DNA of 64,000 bases. Origin: Phoma sp. XZ068 (taxonomy: Eukaryota > Ascomycota > Dothideomycetes > Pleosporales > Didymellaceae). The notes under the pieces are model-generated. The model searched no databases. It was not told the DNA's origin and saw nothing but the letters and a program-made list of their open reading frames with translations. Positions 1 through 10,500 of this stretch are shown here, piece after piece (the stretch's first letter is position 1; each line of letters starts with the position of its first letter). The stretch spans positions 124,001-188,000 of the forward strand of contig RBKR01000027.1 of the NCBI GenBank assembly GCA_004835665.1, in the 5' to 3' direction. The position numbers and the translations under genes are program-made.

Positions 1-240
1 ACTTGGTTCTACCTAAGGCCCTAGAAAAACTGCACCTATCTAAGCTCTGTTGTGTGCACATCTGCTTTCAATGCCATCAATTACTATACACAGGTGTAGA
101 GCAGCTACACGGGCTACTCTGAAAGACACTACTAATCGTACACGAAATGGTCGTGGACTGAGGGGTCCTGCAAAGCCCCAGCGTGAATGCTTGCGCTAAA
201 CGGGTACGATCGAAGTTATAGCACAGCGGAAGGTGTATAA

Positions 241-1767
241 CTAAGCACTTGTGGTGGGCCGCCTCTCCCAGCAAACTTGGGCAGGCTCTAGCGGGCGCGA
301 GAACATGGTGCTGTAATCGGTGCCCGGAACGCCTTCTCTACCGTCCACATTCTTGAAGCGGAAGTTCCGCACCATGACAGCAGTGATGACCTCTAGGTTG
401 AGGTAAGCAAACTTCTCGCCAATGCAGCGATGACGACCCCCGCCAAATGGAAGGTAAGCGCTCTTTGTACCCCTCGACGTCCGCCCGTAGCCGTAGTCGA
501 CCATCTCGCTCTCGTCATCTTCTTCGATGGCGCGGTTGATCCAGCGATGTGGGTCCCACTTAGTCGGGTTGGGGAAGTACTCCTCGCTGTTCGCCGATAT
601 GCCAGGCGAGGCAAGAACGGCATGGCCAGGTGGGACGGTCCAGGATGTGTTTGGGATAGGAAGAGGCTGTTTGACAAGGCGCATGATAGAGTGAATGGCA
701 TTGTGCATGCGTAGCGTCTCTTTGACGACGCTAGAGTGTAGCTGAAGCTTCTCCACAGTTCGTAGCTCAAGTTCGGGCAAATTCCCATTCTCGTCGGCCA
801 AATGATCAAGTTGTTCTTGGTAGAGTTCTTCGCAGAGTCGAGGCTCGTTGGCAAGATGTAACATAATCCAGGAAGCGACATTAGAGGAATTGTGCTGACC
901 GGCCATCAAGATAGTGATCATCATGTTCGAAATCTCCGAGTCTGGCACAGGACGACCATCCTTGTACGAACATTGCATGAGATGGCTGATCATGTCGGTG
1001 GTGGGAGGGATCTTGCCCGCGCGACGCTCTGCGATGATACCCTCATAGATTTTGCGCATCTTTAGCTGGGCTCGGTCTCGCTTGATGTTGTGGGGGAAGG
1101 GTGCGTGTGGAAGAACAAAGTTGATGGGACTGAAACCACCATCAAGATCGTGGTACAGGCTGGCGAACTCGTTCGTCAGCTTGCCGCGCACCTCAGGACC
1201 CTGCAAGGCGCTGGCGGCAGTGAAGATGGTTATCTGGGCCATGACAGTGGGTATGTTGACGACGCCAGACGGGCCCTTGAAATCCCGGGAGGCTTTAATG
1301 TAGTCTACTACCTCTTGCTCAATTAGTCGCACATGTGCCTTGAGGGCGTCAGTTGTCAAGCCAAACTTGACAAATTTCTTCTGCTCCATCAGCTTGGCAT
1401 TGGGGCAGTCGTAGACGACGCCCTCGCCGAAGACAGGGTTACACAAGGGACCGTAGATCTCCTCGGCATTGATGTGCGTCTCTTTGCCGTTGAAGACGAA
1501 ATCGTTTCCAGCGACGCCGAGGTGAACGGTCACGTTGCGGCCCAGCAGAACGAAGGTAAAGGCGTCTCCATATCTGGTTTGGGCAGCGAAGAGGAACTTG
1601 TAGGGGTCTTTGCCGTAGGTAATGGCACTCCCAAGCCAAGGAAGCCAATGAAAGACAACCGGGGGCTCTCTTTTGTTGGGAAACAGCAGCTGGCGGATGA
1701 TGTTGGCAACAACATAAGCAACGCAGAGCGCGAGGAAGACAGACGCGAGGAGAAGAGAGGATGGCAT
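241..1767 (-). CDS. CYP51A: Sterol 14-alpha-demethylase CYP51 (probably the A paralogue)
   Basis: This enzyme removes the 14-alpha methyl group of lanosterol or eburicol in ergosterol synthesis at the ER and is the target of azole fungicides. The single uninterrupted frame encodes 508 residues, close to the usual 510-530. A hydrophobic N-terminal anchor (about residues 3-24) is followed by the substrate-loop motif VFGEGVVYDCPN (Tyr105 and Tyr119 match the azole-contact tyrosines of other CYP51s), the I-helix AGQHNSS at 289-295, the ExxR motif ETLR at 350-353 and the heme loop FGGGRHRCIG at 441-450 with Cys448 as thiolate ligand. Phe489 lies in YSTMFSRP. From memory, the numbering matches the site called F489 in Pyrenophora teres CYP51A, so I lean to the A paralogue with a wild-type residue there. 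The family call is firm; the paralogue is inferred. A transposon sits about 570 bp upstream. Confidence 0.95.
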   Translation of the reverse strand: MPSSLLLASVFLALCVAYVVANIIRQLLFPNKREPPVVFHWLPWLGSAITYGKDPYKFLFAAQTRYGDAFTFVLLGRNVTVHLGVAGNDFVFNGKETHINAEEIYGPLCNPVFGEGVVYDCPNAKLMEQKKFVKFGLTTDALKAHVRLIEQEVVDYIKASRDFKGPSGVVNIPTVMAQITIFTAASALQGPEVRGKLTNEFASLYHDLDGGFSPINFVLPHAPFPHNIKRDRAQLKMRKIYEGIIAERRAGKIPPTTDMISHLMQCSYKDGRPVPDSEISNMMITILMAGQHNSSNVASWIMLHLANEPRLCEELYQEQLDHLADENGNLPELELRTVEKLQLHSSVVKETLRMHNAIHSIMRLVKQPLPIPNTSWTVPPGHAVLASPGISANSEEYFPNPTKWDPHRWINRAIEEDDESEMVDYGYGRTSRGTKSAYLPFGGGRHRCIGEKFAYLNLEVITAVMVRNFRFKNVDGREGVPGTDYSTMFSRPLEPAQVCWERRPTTSA

Positions 1768-2336
1768 GGCAGAGCGGGAGGCTACTGATTTGGTCGTCAG
1801 AGAAGAAGATTGGGGGTAAGGGTGACAACGGGGGTGGCAGTCCCACAGCGGGCGTAAGCTGACTGGGTAGAGATACTTAGGTATGCGTGCGGAAGTGAAG
1901 CTGGTCGCGGGAGGGTCCTCACATTTGAGTACTTAGGTATGGACCTTGGCGCCCAGCGTTGATAATCTCGTTACACCTCTGGGATCTTGTTCCTTCTCTG
2001 TCATGTGATGGGTCGACAGTGGCCTCACCGTCGTACCTAGCCTGGTCTTACTGGAGCGGCTCATCGGCCTAATGCCGGCCTTGCGGGCCAGCGGCACGGG
2101 AGCGGCCGTTCGCACGGTGTCCAGGGGTCGTCAAGCGCTAGCCCGCTGCCTGTTGTGGGTCATTTTGCGCGTCTAGCTCACCGTCTACAGTCCCTTTAAC
2201 GCCCCCCCCCCCCCCCAATTCTGTGTTTGACAGAGCACTTCTGTCTCCTGCTACGATAGTTCCTAAAGTCTTCGTTCCTCGTCGCTCTTAGCCAAGAGCG
2301 ACAATCTACACACTATCCTTTCGCACAGATAGTAGC
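1768..2336. promoter_or_regulatory. CYP51 upstream region, truncated by a transposon insertion
   Basis: About 570 bp separate the CYP51 start codon from the transposon, and no gene is visible here. The region holds a run of 15 C at 2202-2216 followed directly by a CCAAT (2215-2219). It also has an E-box-like TCATGTGA at 2001-2008. A 9-bp-armed palindrome at 2281-2302 carries the same AGAGCGAC core found in the adjacent transposon ends. The core promoter of CYP51 must lie here, but I cannot place a TATA box or transcription start with confidence. Confidence 0.5.
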
Positions 2337-2338
2337 TA

Positions 2339-2386
2339 ACGTAAACCACCACCGAGAGCGACAACCCACCGAGAGCGACAAAATCT
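2339..2386 (+). repeat. Left terminal inverted repeat of the Fot1/pogo element
   Basis: This 48-bp sequence is an exact inverse of 4140-4187. It contains two direct copies of CCACCGAGAGCGACAA, at 2349-2364 and 2366-2381. Such subterminal repeats in this superfamily usually serve as transposase binding sites. The transposase start codon lies only 32 bp inside the repeat. Confidence 0.93.
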
Positions 2387-2418
2387 GCCAAGACCACTCC
2401 TCCTCCTTTCATCCTAAC

Positions 2419-4119
2419 ATGTCTCAACAACACAACGCGCAATATCAACAAGACGAAGGTAGGGTCCAGCTTGCCCTTCTAGCCTATCGTTCAGATGAAT
2501 TTCCAAGCCTGCGACGCGCTGCTGCAGCATTCAACGTTAATCATCATACCCTATCTAAACGTGCCAAGGGAATACCATTTCGACTCGAAACACGCGTGAA
2601 CTGCCTCAAGCTTACTGCAATAGAGGAAGAGACGATTATCCAATACATACTTGACCTTGACGCGCGAGGCTTTGCGCCCCGGCTGTGTGAGGTGGCAGAT
2701 ATGGCTGATAAACTGTTGGGTGTGCGTGATGGAAAGCCAGTTGGCAAGCACTGGGCTGCGCGCTTTGTGACGCGCTCAGATAGGCTCAAGATGGCGTTCA
2801 ATCGAGCAAAGGATAGGCAGAGGATAATGCAGGAAGATCCTGAGGTCATTGGCGCGTGGTTCAAGTTGGTAGAGGATACCAAAGCCAAGTACGGCGTCCA
2901 TGACGACGACGTGCACAACTTTGACGAGACTGGCTTCCAGATGGGCGTCATTGGGTCCATGAAGGTCGTCACAGGCTCTGATAGACGTACTCGACCAGAG
3001 CTCGTTCAGCCAGGAGATCGCGAGTGGGTTACAGTCATCCAGAGTATCTGCGCTGCTGGCCACGCAACCCCGCCATTTATCATCTACAAAGGGCGTGTCC
3101 ACATCTCTGCATGGTACGAGGAGGCAGATATACCGCGTAATTGGAAGCTCTCTGTCTCAGAGAACGGATGGACAAACAACGCGCTTGGCCTGGAGTGGTT
3201 GAAGCACTTTGACACGCATACAACAGCGCGTCAGGTGGGGGTATACCGGCTGCTCATTTTGGACGGTCACGAGAGCCACCTTAACCAGGAGTTCAAGGAC
3301 TATTGCTTGGAGAACAAGATCCTTACGCTCTGTATGCCTCCCCATTCATCACACATCCTCCAGCCACTTGATGTGGTCTGCTTCTCGCCATTGAAGCGGA
3401 AGTACTCCCAACGCGTCCGAGACTTGGCACGCCGACGCGTCTTCCACATCAACAAGGAAGGCTTCCTACCTGCCTTCAAGGACGCGTTTTTTGACGTATT
3501 CACACAGGCTAATTGTCGAAAGGCCTTTGAGGCATCAGGACTAGTCCCTGTCAACGCGCAGGTAGTGTTGGATCGCCTGGAGACACGGTTGCGTACCCCG
3601 CCTCAACCCCCACTACCAACAACCCCGTGGCAGTCGAAGACTCCAAGCAATACGCATGAATTTGGGTCTCAGTCAAAGCTTGTGAGCGAGTCTTTTACTC
3701 GGTCACCAGTTGCTGCCCAAGCTGGCTTCTCACAGCTTGTAAAGGGAGCTGAACTAATGCTGCATCAAAATGCGCTTCTTGCTGCCCGCAATACTGAGCT
3801 TGAAGAGCAATTGGCAGTGATGACCAAGCGGAAAGGGCGCAAAAGGAAGCAGATTCAGCATGGGGGTACATTGGAGTATGGAGTAGGGTCAGCGCAGGTA
3901 GCTGCTGAGGCGTCTGTGGTGGCTTTGTCGTCCAAAAGGACTCGAGGTGGTGGTGATCAAGAAATAGCACAACCAGCTCTACGGCGCTGTGGGAACTGTG
4001 GAGGGACTGGGCACAACGCTCGTACGTGCAAAAAGGATTCAGAAGACACTTCTGAATCAGATGCGAGCACAAGGTTCATAGGATCCTTGTTTGATAGCGA
4101 TGAATCTGATAATTCATAA
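2419..4119 (+). CDS. Fot1/pogo-type DDE transposase with CENP-B-like HTH and zinc knuckle
   Basis: This protein would bind the element's ends and catalyse cut-and-paste movement into TA sites. The frame encodes 566 residues, the usual size. An N-terminal psq/CENP-B-like helix-turn-helix region (about 15-130) includes the AAAAFNVNHHTLSKR recognition stretch. A DDE_1 catalytic core follows, with Asp169 (FDETGF), Asp282 (LILDGHESH) and Asp318 (LQPLDVV). The last two aspartates are 35 residues apart, a DD35D spacing typical of the fungal Fot1 branch. A C-terminal CCHC knuckle has Cys524, Cys527, His532 and Cys537, and the tail is acidic and serine-rich. All catalytic residues are present, so the enzyme may be active. 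The promoter must overlap the terminal repeat, because only 32 bp separate the repeat from the ATG. Confidence 0.94.
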   Translation: MSQQHNAQYQQDEGRVQLALLAYRSDEFPSLRRAAAAFNVNHHTLSKRAKGIPFRLETRVNCLKLTAIEEETIIQYILDLDARGFAPRLCEVADMADKLLGVRDGKPVGKHWAARFVTRSDRLKMAFNRAKDRQRIMQEDPEVIGAWFKLVEDTKAKYGVHDDDVHNFDETGFQMGVIGSMKVVTGSDRRTRPELVQPGDREWVTVIQSICAAGHATPPFIIYKGRVHISAWYEEADIPRNWKLSVSENGWTNNALGLEWLKHFDTHTTARQVGVYRLLILDGHESHLNQEFKDYCLENKILTLCMPPHSSHILQPLDVVCFSPLKRKYSQRVRDLARRRVFHINKEGFLPAFKDAFFDVFTQANCRKAFEASGLVPVNAQVVLDRLETRLRTPPQPPLPTTPWQSKTPSNTHEFGSQSKLVSESFTRSPVAAQAGFSQLVKGAELMLHQNALLAARNTELEEQLAVMTKRKGRKRKQIQHGGTLEYGVGSAQVAAEASVVALSSKRTRGGGDQEIAQPALRRCGNCGGTGHNARTCKKDSEDTSESDASTRFIGSLFDSDESDNS

Positions 4120-4139
4120 CTAGTGTTAGTCGTGCCAAG

Positions 4140-4187
4140 AGATTTTGTCGCTCTCGGTGGGTTGTCGCTCTCGGTGGTGGTTTACGT
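4140..4187 (-). repeat. Right terminal inverted repeat of the Fot1/pogo element
   Basis: Exact inverted copy of 2339-2386, with the same two internal GAGAGCGAC motifs. It is followed by the second TA of the target duplication at 4188-4189. Confidence 0.93.
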
Positions 4188-4214
4188 TATACACAACTTT
4201 TTTAGCCCGTACTA

Positions 4215-4514
4215 TATACTATTAAGGTTATATTCTAAACAAAATTTTCTAAATACTAACTATATTAGCTCTTAGATATAAGTAGTTATATAGATAGAGT
4301 TAGTATATACTATTATAATCTTGGAAATCTAAAAGAGGATTAAAGAATTTAATACTATATGAACACGCTTGTGTCTCTGTGCTAGAGTTACACGTGATAC
4401 TCCAGATTTAGCAGCGATATCTATATAGCAAAGTTTTTCTCCTGGATTCAGCGTATTAAAAGCTGCAAGCGTATCGTCAATAGGTGTTATGGTGGTTGAG
4501 TAATGACCCGTCAA
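4215..4514 (-). pseudogene. AT-rich relic of another pogo-like transposase (HTH_psq fragment)
   Basis: A 61-codon minus-strand frame at 4329-4514 has the recognisable N-terminal signature of fungal pogo/Fot1 transposases: TTITPIDDTLAAFNTLNPGE, then AAKSGVSRVTLAQRHKRV, which is a psq-type helix-turn-helix. The resemblance ends there, and the downstream sequence to about 4215 is strikingly AT-rich with TATA-type words. This looks like a copy degraded by C-to-T mutation of the RIP type. It is not related in sequence to the intact element at 2337-4189. No functional product is expected. Confidence 0.65.
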
Positions 4515-7500
4515 AGTAAGGTGTTAATTTTGGTGTTTGGTCGGCACACGCCCGCGATCGCCATCTGTCCGTGCACGCTATTCGTCTCAAGTGCCTCAGA
4601 AGCTGTAGCTAGCCATGCAAATTGCGGTTCACACATGTTGCTCACTTCCACGTACATCGCGCCCAACATAGGCTCTACCTTCTTGCTTGCAGTCGTGGCT
4701 ACAAGCTGCTCCCTTTGTGCAATCATGACCTGACACTTGAGATTCAGAAGGAGACAATTTACACATGACTCGCTCAAACATTTGCAGCCTTGCTGGCCAG
4801 GCATCGTTGCACAGTACATTATAGTTAGGGTTGATTAATCTTTGATCCTCCAATGCTCCACTGATTGCGTCTAAGTCTACCGGTACTTCGAGGTGAGGGC
4901 AGGTGTAGCCAGATCCTCAGGTGTTGCACAAACTCTTCGCGCCGCTCTCTACCTGCTGACTGTGAGTGCAGTAGAGCAACGGGCTGCCGCATTCTATCGC
5001 TACCAGACTATCGCTTTGAGTCTCACGAGTCTTGTCGCTATCGCAGGGGCCTACCGCACGTCTACTCGTAACGATGCGACGGTTAAACACGGACGATGAA
5101 TTTGTCGGCCAGATGCGTTCGGAGATCAAGAAACAGCAACTGCCCACAGGAGGACAACGGCGGCAACTCTGGTGGATAACCTGCGGGGCTTAACCTCCAG
5201 CCTAATAGATTGGAGGAGGCTGGCTGGTTCCCGGCATATTGGGAATACTTCACTGCCCTGCAAGGTGTACCATGGGAAGACGACTGGTCCCAGAGCATCG
5301 AAGAAATAACGAAAGCTTGAGTCAGCGATGCGGCAGTTATGAAAATGGTGCATCGAGACCTAATATTCTGATCGACACCATTTGCATTGCTGACTCTTTG
5401 ATATCTCGGCTCGCTAAGCTCAGCGCCTTCCAACGGAATTGTTCTACAGCAAACCGAATCTAGATTGAACTAGTAATACAACACATAGTCCCTCCAGAGG
5501 TCAACGACAACCTGTGTCAACTTTCATCTACAGTTCATAAACTTGCGATGTGCCTAGTCGTTTCTCAGGGATGTTACTGGCAGACGCCCGAGTTGACCGT
5601 TCCAGCAAGGGTAAGTTTTCTCAACTTCGTCTCATTGCACACTACCGTGCCCGAAGTCCAATGGCCAGCAATTCAGCGACGAAGATCAGCCGGTATAAAT
5701 TAAGCGGTTGTGAGGAGAAAATTGCACACATTTGTTTCTAAAAATATCTGACCTAAATACTGGCGAAACGTTCCTGGAGTTGAGCACATCCAGTGCCGGA
5801 GCCTGCCTCTTCTGGCGATGCGATATTTGCTGGGTCTTGGCCATCTCAAACCTCTTCTCAGACCCTCTTCAATTTACCACGGCTGAGCCGAATCTCCTGA
5901 ATGTTCAGCGTCCGGGCTTTCGAGACAGAACGCTACTGTAAACAGATGTCCTCATCAGGTTACCTACGTTGGAATTAGTAGCGCAGGAACGTCTTGGCCA
6001 GCGCGGTACATCGCCCTGAATGCAAAGTCCGGTATGAGCAGGTTCCAAAATGAACAGGGATGATACTCGCCGCTATGTGATAAAGCAGCCCACAGCACAG
6101 GTGTACCACTGGCGATGAGATGTGGGCCTGATTAATGATGGTTCGAAACAAGGAAACCGGTGGTCATTGTACAACACGCTATGAGAGGAGAGGTGCAGTC
6201 CTGAAGACCTGGAACTTTTAGCAAGCGCAAAACCAATAACACCAACGATCGATTCACGCCAAAGTCCCCGACAACGGCCATGCTGAACAGGGTCTTGGGG
6301 ATAGAGGATTGGAAAGCAAAATTCTGACGTAATGTTGGCAAATCCAAACGTTAATAGTGCTCAAAACTGTGATCTACAAACAATGAAAACAAGTAGGACA
6401 ACGCAAGAGAGAAGAAAAGCATCTAGTGCGAAGGCAGTGTCCAGCCGATCAAGAACACCAGGGAACAGGGAGGCTCCGAACAGACCAAAAGTAGGCCGCT
6501 CATCGGAAAAGAGGGGACGAGGGTACTGCGGAGGAAAAATCACGAACGCAGGAAACGAAGAGTAGGCCACGGGTTTTATCTTCGCTATGTATTGAGTCCG
6601 GAGTGCAGTTCTTAGCACTCTGTAAGGAGGGAGCAGACACAAGTGAGGGTTACTAGAAGGGCCGATTTGTAGAATGAACAGTACCGAGGGAGATGAACGA
6701 CAGGCTCCACATGTGTTGAAGAATGTTGTTTAAACACCAAAGGGATGAGCAATGGCACGGGGAATAAAATCTAGCTCCTCACACCGTATGGGACCCATCG
6801 ACTTGGCGCTACTGAAGCATACCTTCTTGCAACTACTTCCAGAAATGACCAAGTGCCAAGGTGCTTCTGCGCCATGGCGAATGGCATGTAAGATTGGGAG
6901 AATGAGCAGGATAGCAATTAATATTATACACCAACGAAAGGTCTGTGTACACGAGTTCGCTAGGAGTCACATAACGCAACTATAATGGGGCATAACACGC
7001 ACATCTGCATGAGGCTTGCTCACGCCATGTAAGCTCTGGACAGAAATCCATAACCACAAAATCAGTGATAAGGACGGTATTTAAACATTTGCGAGGCTGT
7101 GTGTCTACACTTTATGAGTGGCGGAGAGTTTTAGTTTGGGGGAAGTTTTAACGATAGTCAGCAACCTCAACTCCATTTCAGGGCCCTCATGATCCCTCAC
7201 CAGGGGGAACAGGGTGATGGAAATGCTATGCCTAGGAAGGGTAGTGATTATCTTGTTTTGGAAGTCGAAGTCTTTAAACAATGAACCTAGGAATGTTGGC
7301 GCCTTGACCGCAACTGTGTTTTCTAGTATAGCAATTGACTGGGAACATTTGCCCCACCGTCGCAACAGATTGCATTGCATTCCAAAGTCTATCACACGAC
7401 ATGGAAAACCCGTTGTGATTTTTTTACGAGGGTCCCTTCTGATGACAGCTCACCACACGAGTCAGCATCGCATTCATCTTTTTGCAGCACTCGTCTCAAC

Positions 7501-7525
7501 TAAAACCTACCTTAGCAGCGAAGTC
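4515..7525. other. 3-kb gene-poor stretch
   Basis: Only short frames are present, and none shows a domain I recognise. A minus-strand frame at 4511-4819 is Cys-rich (CKCLSESCVNC). Minus-strand frames at 6361-6642 and 6132-6347 each end in or contain one hydrophobic segment. None can be linked into a convincing spliced gene. The last few hundred bases must hold the promoter of the repeat-protein gene starting at 7526. The stretch may contain decayed genes or transposon debris. Confidence 0.4.
5074..5320 (+). pseudogene. Possible broken gene fragment, unrecognised
   Basis: Two adjacent frames look protein-like but do not join. One starts with an ATG at 5074 and ends QRRQLWW before a stop. A second, in another frame at 5210-5320, reads LEEAGWFPAYWEYF and PWEDDWSQSIEE, which is rich in Trp, Asp and Glu and typical of real coding sequence. 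The 37-bp interval between the possible splice ends is too short for a normal intron, and the phase gives a stop. A frameshifted or decayed gene is the simplest reading. No function can be assigned. Confidence 0.2.
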
Positions 7526-10500
7526 ATGTCGAAAGTCTCATTCAACCACCCCTTTGTTCTATATTTCCTACTTTGGGGCCTTTCAATCTTTGCGACAGCA
7601 TCAACCTTACCCAGGCCGTGGGGTTCGAACGAGGATCAGGATGCATCGACGGTAAGGCAATGCGGCTTTGCTGGGACAGTCCAGCCACGATACATGACAC
7701 CCTAGACGCGATTGACTATGACTGCGCAGCTGTTCTAGGCGAGAAGAAGACAATCAAGATTATGTGTCGTTTAGAGTGCATGCTAACGAACGGTAGGTAC
7801 AGAAGAAGTCAAGTTTCCCAGGGTATTCGTCGTCATGTTCGGATGACGCAACACAGTCCTATGGAGAATTGGACCACGCAGCTGTGCTACGAAAAGACAA
7901 CGATTTGGTGAGAAGACAAGTGAGTACCCTTACAATACCCGTGCTGAACTTGAATGTGGACCTGGGATTGGGCACGGGCATAGCGGCATGCCCAGTGGAC
8001 GACGGCAAGACATACACGACTAGTGGCCGGACATATCAGATCAAATGCAACACAGAAAGCACCAGTACGATACTCCGTTATTTATTGGCGATCAACCTGA
8101 ATAACTGCATGGATTATTGCGCAAGCACTCCTGGGTGCGTGTGGGCCGAATACTACGGAGGGCTGGACTGCCTGCTAAGGTCAGGAGAAGGGAGTACCAT
8201 ATCGTTATTTGGCGCATGGGGCGCTGTCCAGATCGACCCTCCACTGACACCGCCACCGGCCAATAACGACCTGGTGTGTCCCGGCGACAACGGCAAGACG
8301 TATACATCTGGAGCCAAGACGTACCGAGTCACATGCGACACAGACCGTGATGGTGTCACAGACGGTCTCTTCAACACTGGCAGCGCCACTGCTTGCATCG
8401 ATCTGTGCAGTGGCAGGGGAGATTGTGTGTGGGCAACGTACTTCGCAGCTGAAGACTACTGCTATCTGAAGTTTGGAGAGGGAACGACTTCACCAAGAGC
8501 AGGTGCATTAGGCGCTCTCCAGATCGACCCTCCGTTGACACCGCCCCCGGCGAATAACGACCTGGTGTGTCCCGGCGACAACGGCAAGACGTATACATCT
8601 GGAGCCAAGACGTACCGAGTCACATGCGACACAGACCGTGATGGTGTCACAGACGGTCTCTTCAACACTGGCAGCGCCACTGCTTGCATCGATCTGTGCA
8701 GTGGCAGGGGAGATTGTGTGTGGGCAACGTACTTCGCAGCCGAAGACTACTGCTATCTGAAGTTTGGAGAGGGAACGACTTCACCAAGAGCAGGTGCATT
8801 AGGCGCTCTCCAGATCGACCCTCCGTTGACACCGCCCCCGGCGAATAACGACCTGGTGTGTCCCGGCGACAACGGCAAGACGTATACATCTGGAGCCAAG
8901 ACGTACCGAGTCACATGCGACACAGACCGTGATGGTGTCACAGACGGTCTCTTCAACACTGGCAGCGCCACTGCTTGCATCGATCTGTGCAGCGGCAGGG
9001 GAGATTGTGTGTGGGCAACGTACTTCGCAGCCGAAGACTACTGCTATCTGAAGTTTGGAGAGGGAACGACATCACCAAGAGCAGGTGCATTAGGTGCTCT
9101 CCAGATCGACCCTCCACTGACACCGCCACCGGCCAATAACGACCTGGTGTGTCCCGGCGACAACGGCAAGACATACACATCTGGAGCCAAGACGTACCGA
9201 GTCACATGCGACACAGACCGTGATGGTGTCACAGACGGTCTCTTCAACACTGGCAGCGCCACTGCTTGCATCGATCTGTGCAGTGGCAGGGGAGATTGTG
9301 TGTGGGCAACGTACTTCGCAGCCGAAGACTACTGCTATCTGAAGTTTGGAGAGGGAACGACTTCACCAAGAGCAGGTGCATTAGGCGCTCTCCAGATCGA
9401 CCCTCCGTTGACACCGCCCCCGGCGAATAACGACCTGGTGTGTCCCGGCGACAACGGCAAGACGTATACATCTGGAGCCAAGACGTACCGAGTCACATGC
9501 GACACAGACCGTGATGGTGTCACAGACGGTCTCTTCAACACTGGCAGCGCCACTGCTTGCATCGATCTGTGCAGTGGCAGGGGAGATTGTGTGTGGGCAA
9601 CGTACTTCGCAGCTGAAGACTACTGCTATCTGAAGTTTGGAGAGGGAACGACTTCACCAAGAGCAGGTGCATTAGGCGCTCTCCAGATCGACCCTCCGTT
9701 GACACCGCCCCCGGCGAATAACGACCTGGTGTGTCCCGGCGACAACGGCAAGACGTATACATCTGGAGCCAAGACGTACCGAGTCACATGCGACACAGAC
9801 CGTGATGGTGTCACAGACGGTCTCTTCAACACTGGCAGCGCCACTGCTTGCATCGATCTGTGCAGCGGCAGGGGAGATTGTGTGTGGGCAACGTACTTCG
9901 CAGCCGAAGACTACTGCTATCTGAAGTTTGGAGAGGGAACGACATCACCAAGAGCAGGTGCATTAGGTGCTCTCCAGATCGACCCTCCACTGACACCGCC
10001 ACCGGCCAATAACGACCTGGTGTGTCCCGGCGACAACGGCAAGACATACACATCTGGAGCCAAGACGTACCGAGTCACATGCGACACAGACCGTGATGGT
10101 GTCACAGACGGTCTCTTCAACACTGGCAGCGCCACTGCTTGCATCGATCTGTGCAGTGGCAGGGGAGATTGTGTGTGGGCAACGTACTTCGCAGCTGAAG
10201 ACTACTGCTATCTGAAGTTTGGAGAGGGAACGACTTCACCAAGAGCAGGTGCATTAGGTGCTCTCCAGATCGACCCTCCACTGACACCGCCACCGGCCAA
10301 TAACGACCTGGTGTGTCCCGGCGACAACGGCAAGACATACACATCTGGAGCCAAGACGTACCGAGTCACATGCGACACAGACCGTGATGGTGTCACAGAC
10401 GGTCTCTTCAACACTGGCAGCGCCACTGCTTGCATCGATCTGTGCAGCGGCAGGGGAGATTGTGTATGGGCAACGTACTTCGCAGCTGAAGACTACTGCT

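Larger units (their letters stand above)
2337..4189 (+). mobile_element. Intact Fot1/pogo-type DNA transposon (Tc1/mariner superfamily)
   Basis: The element is 1.85 kb, bounded by perfect 48-bp terminal inverted repeats (2339-2386 and 4140-4187) and flanked on each side by TA, as expected for the TA target duplication of this superfamily. It carries a single uninterrupted transposase frame. The ends match over all 48 positions and the frame has no stops, so the copy looks recent and untouched by repeat-induced point mutation. It lies between the CYP51 promoter and an older AT-rich transposase relic. Confidence 0.93.

Noticed and set aside
6132..6642. Two adjacent minus-strand frames with hydrophobic stretches
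   Set aside because: No splice sites join them into one protein and neither resembles a known family.
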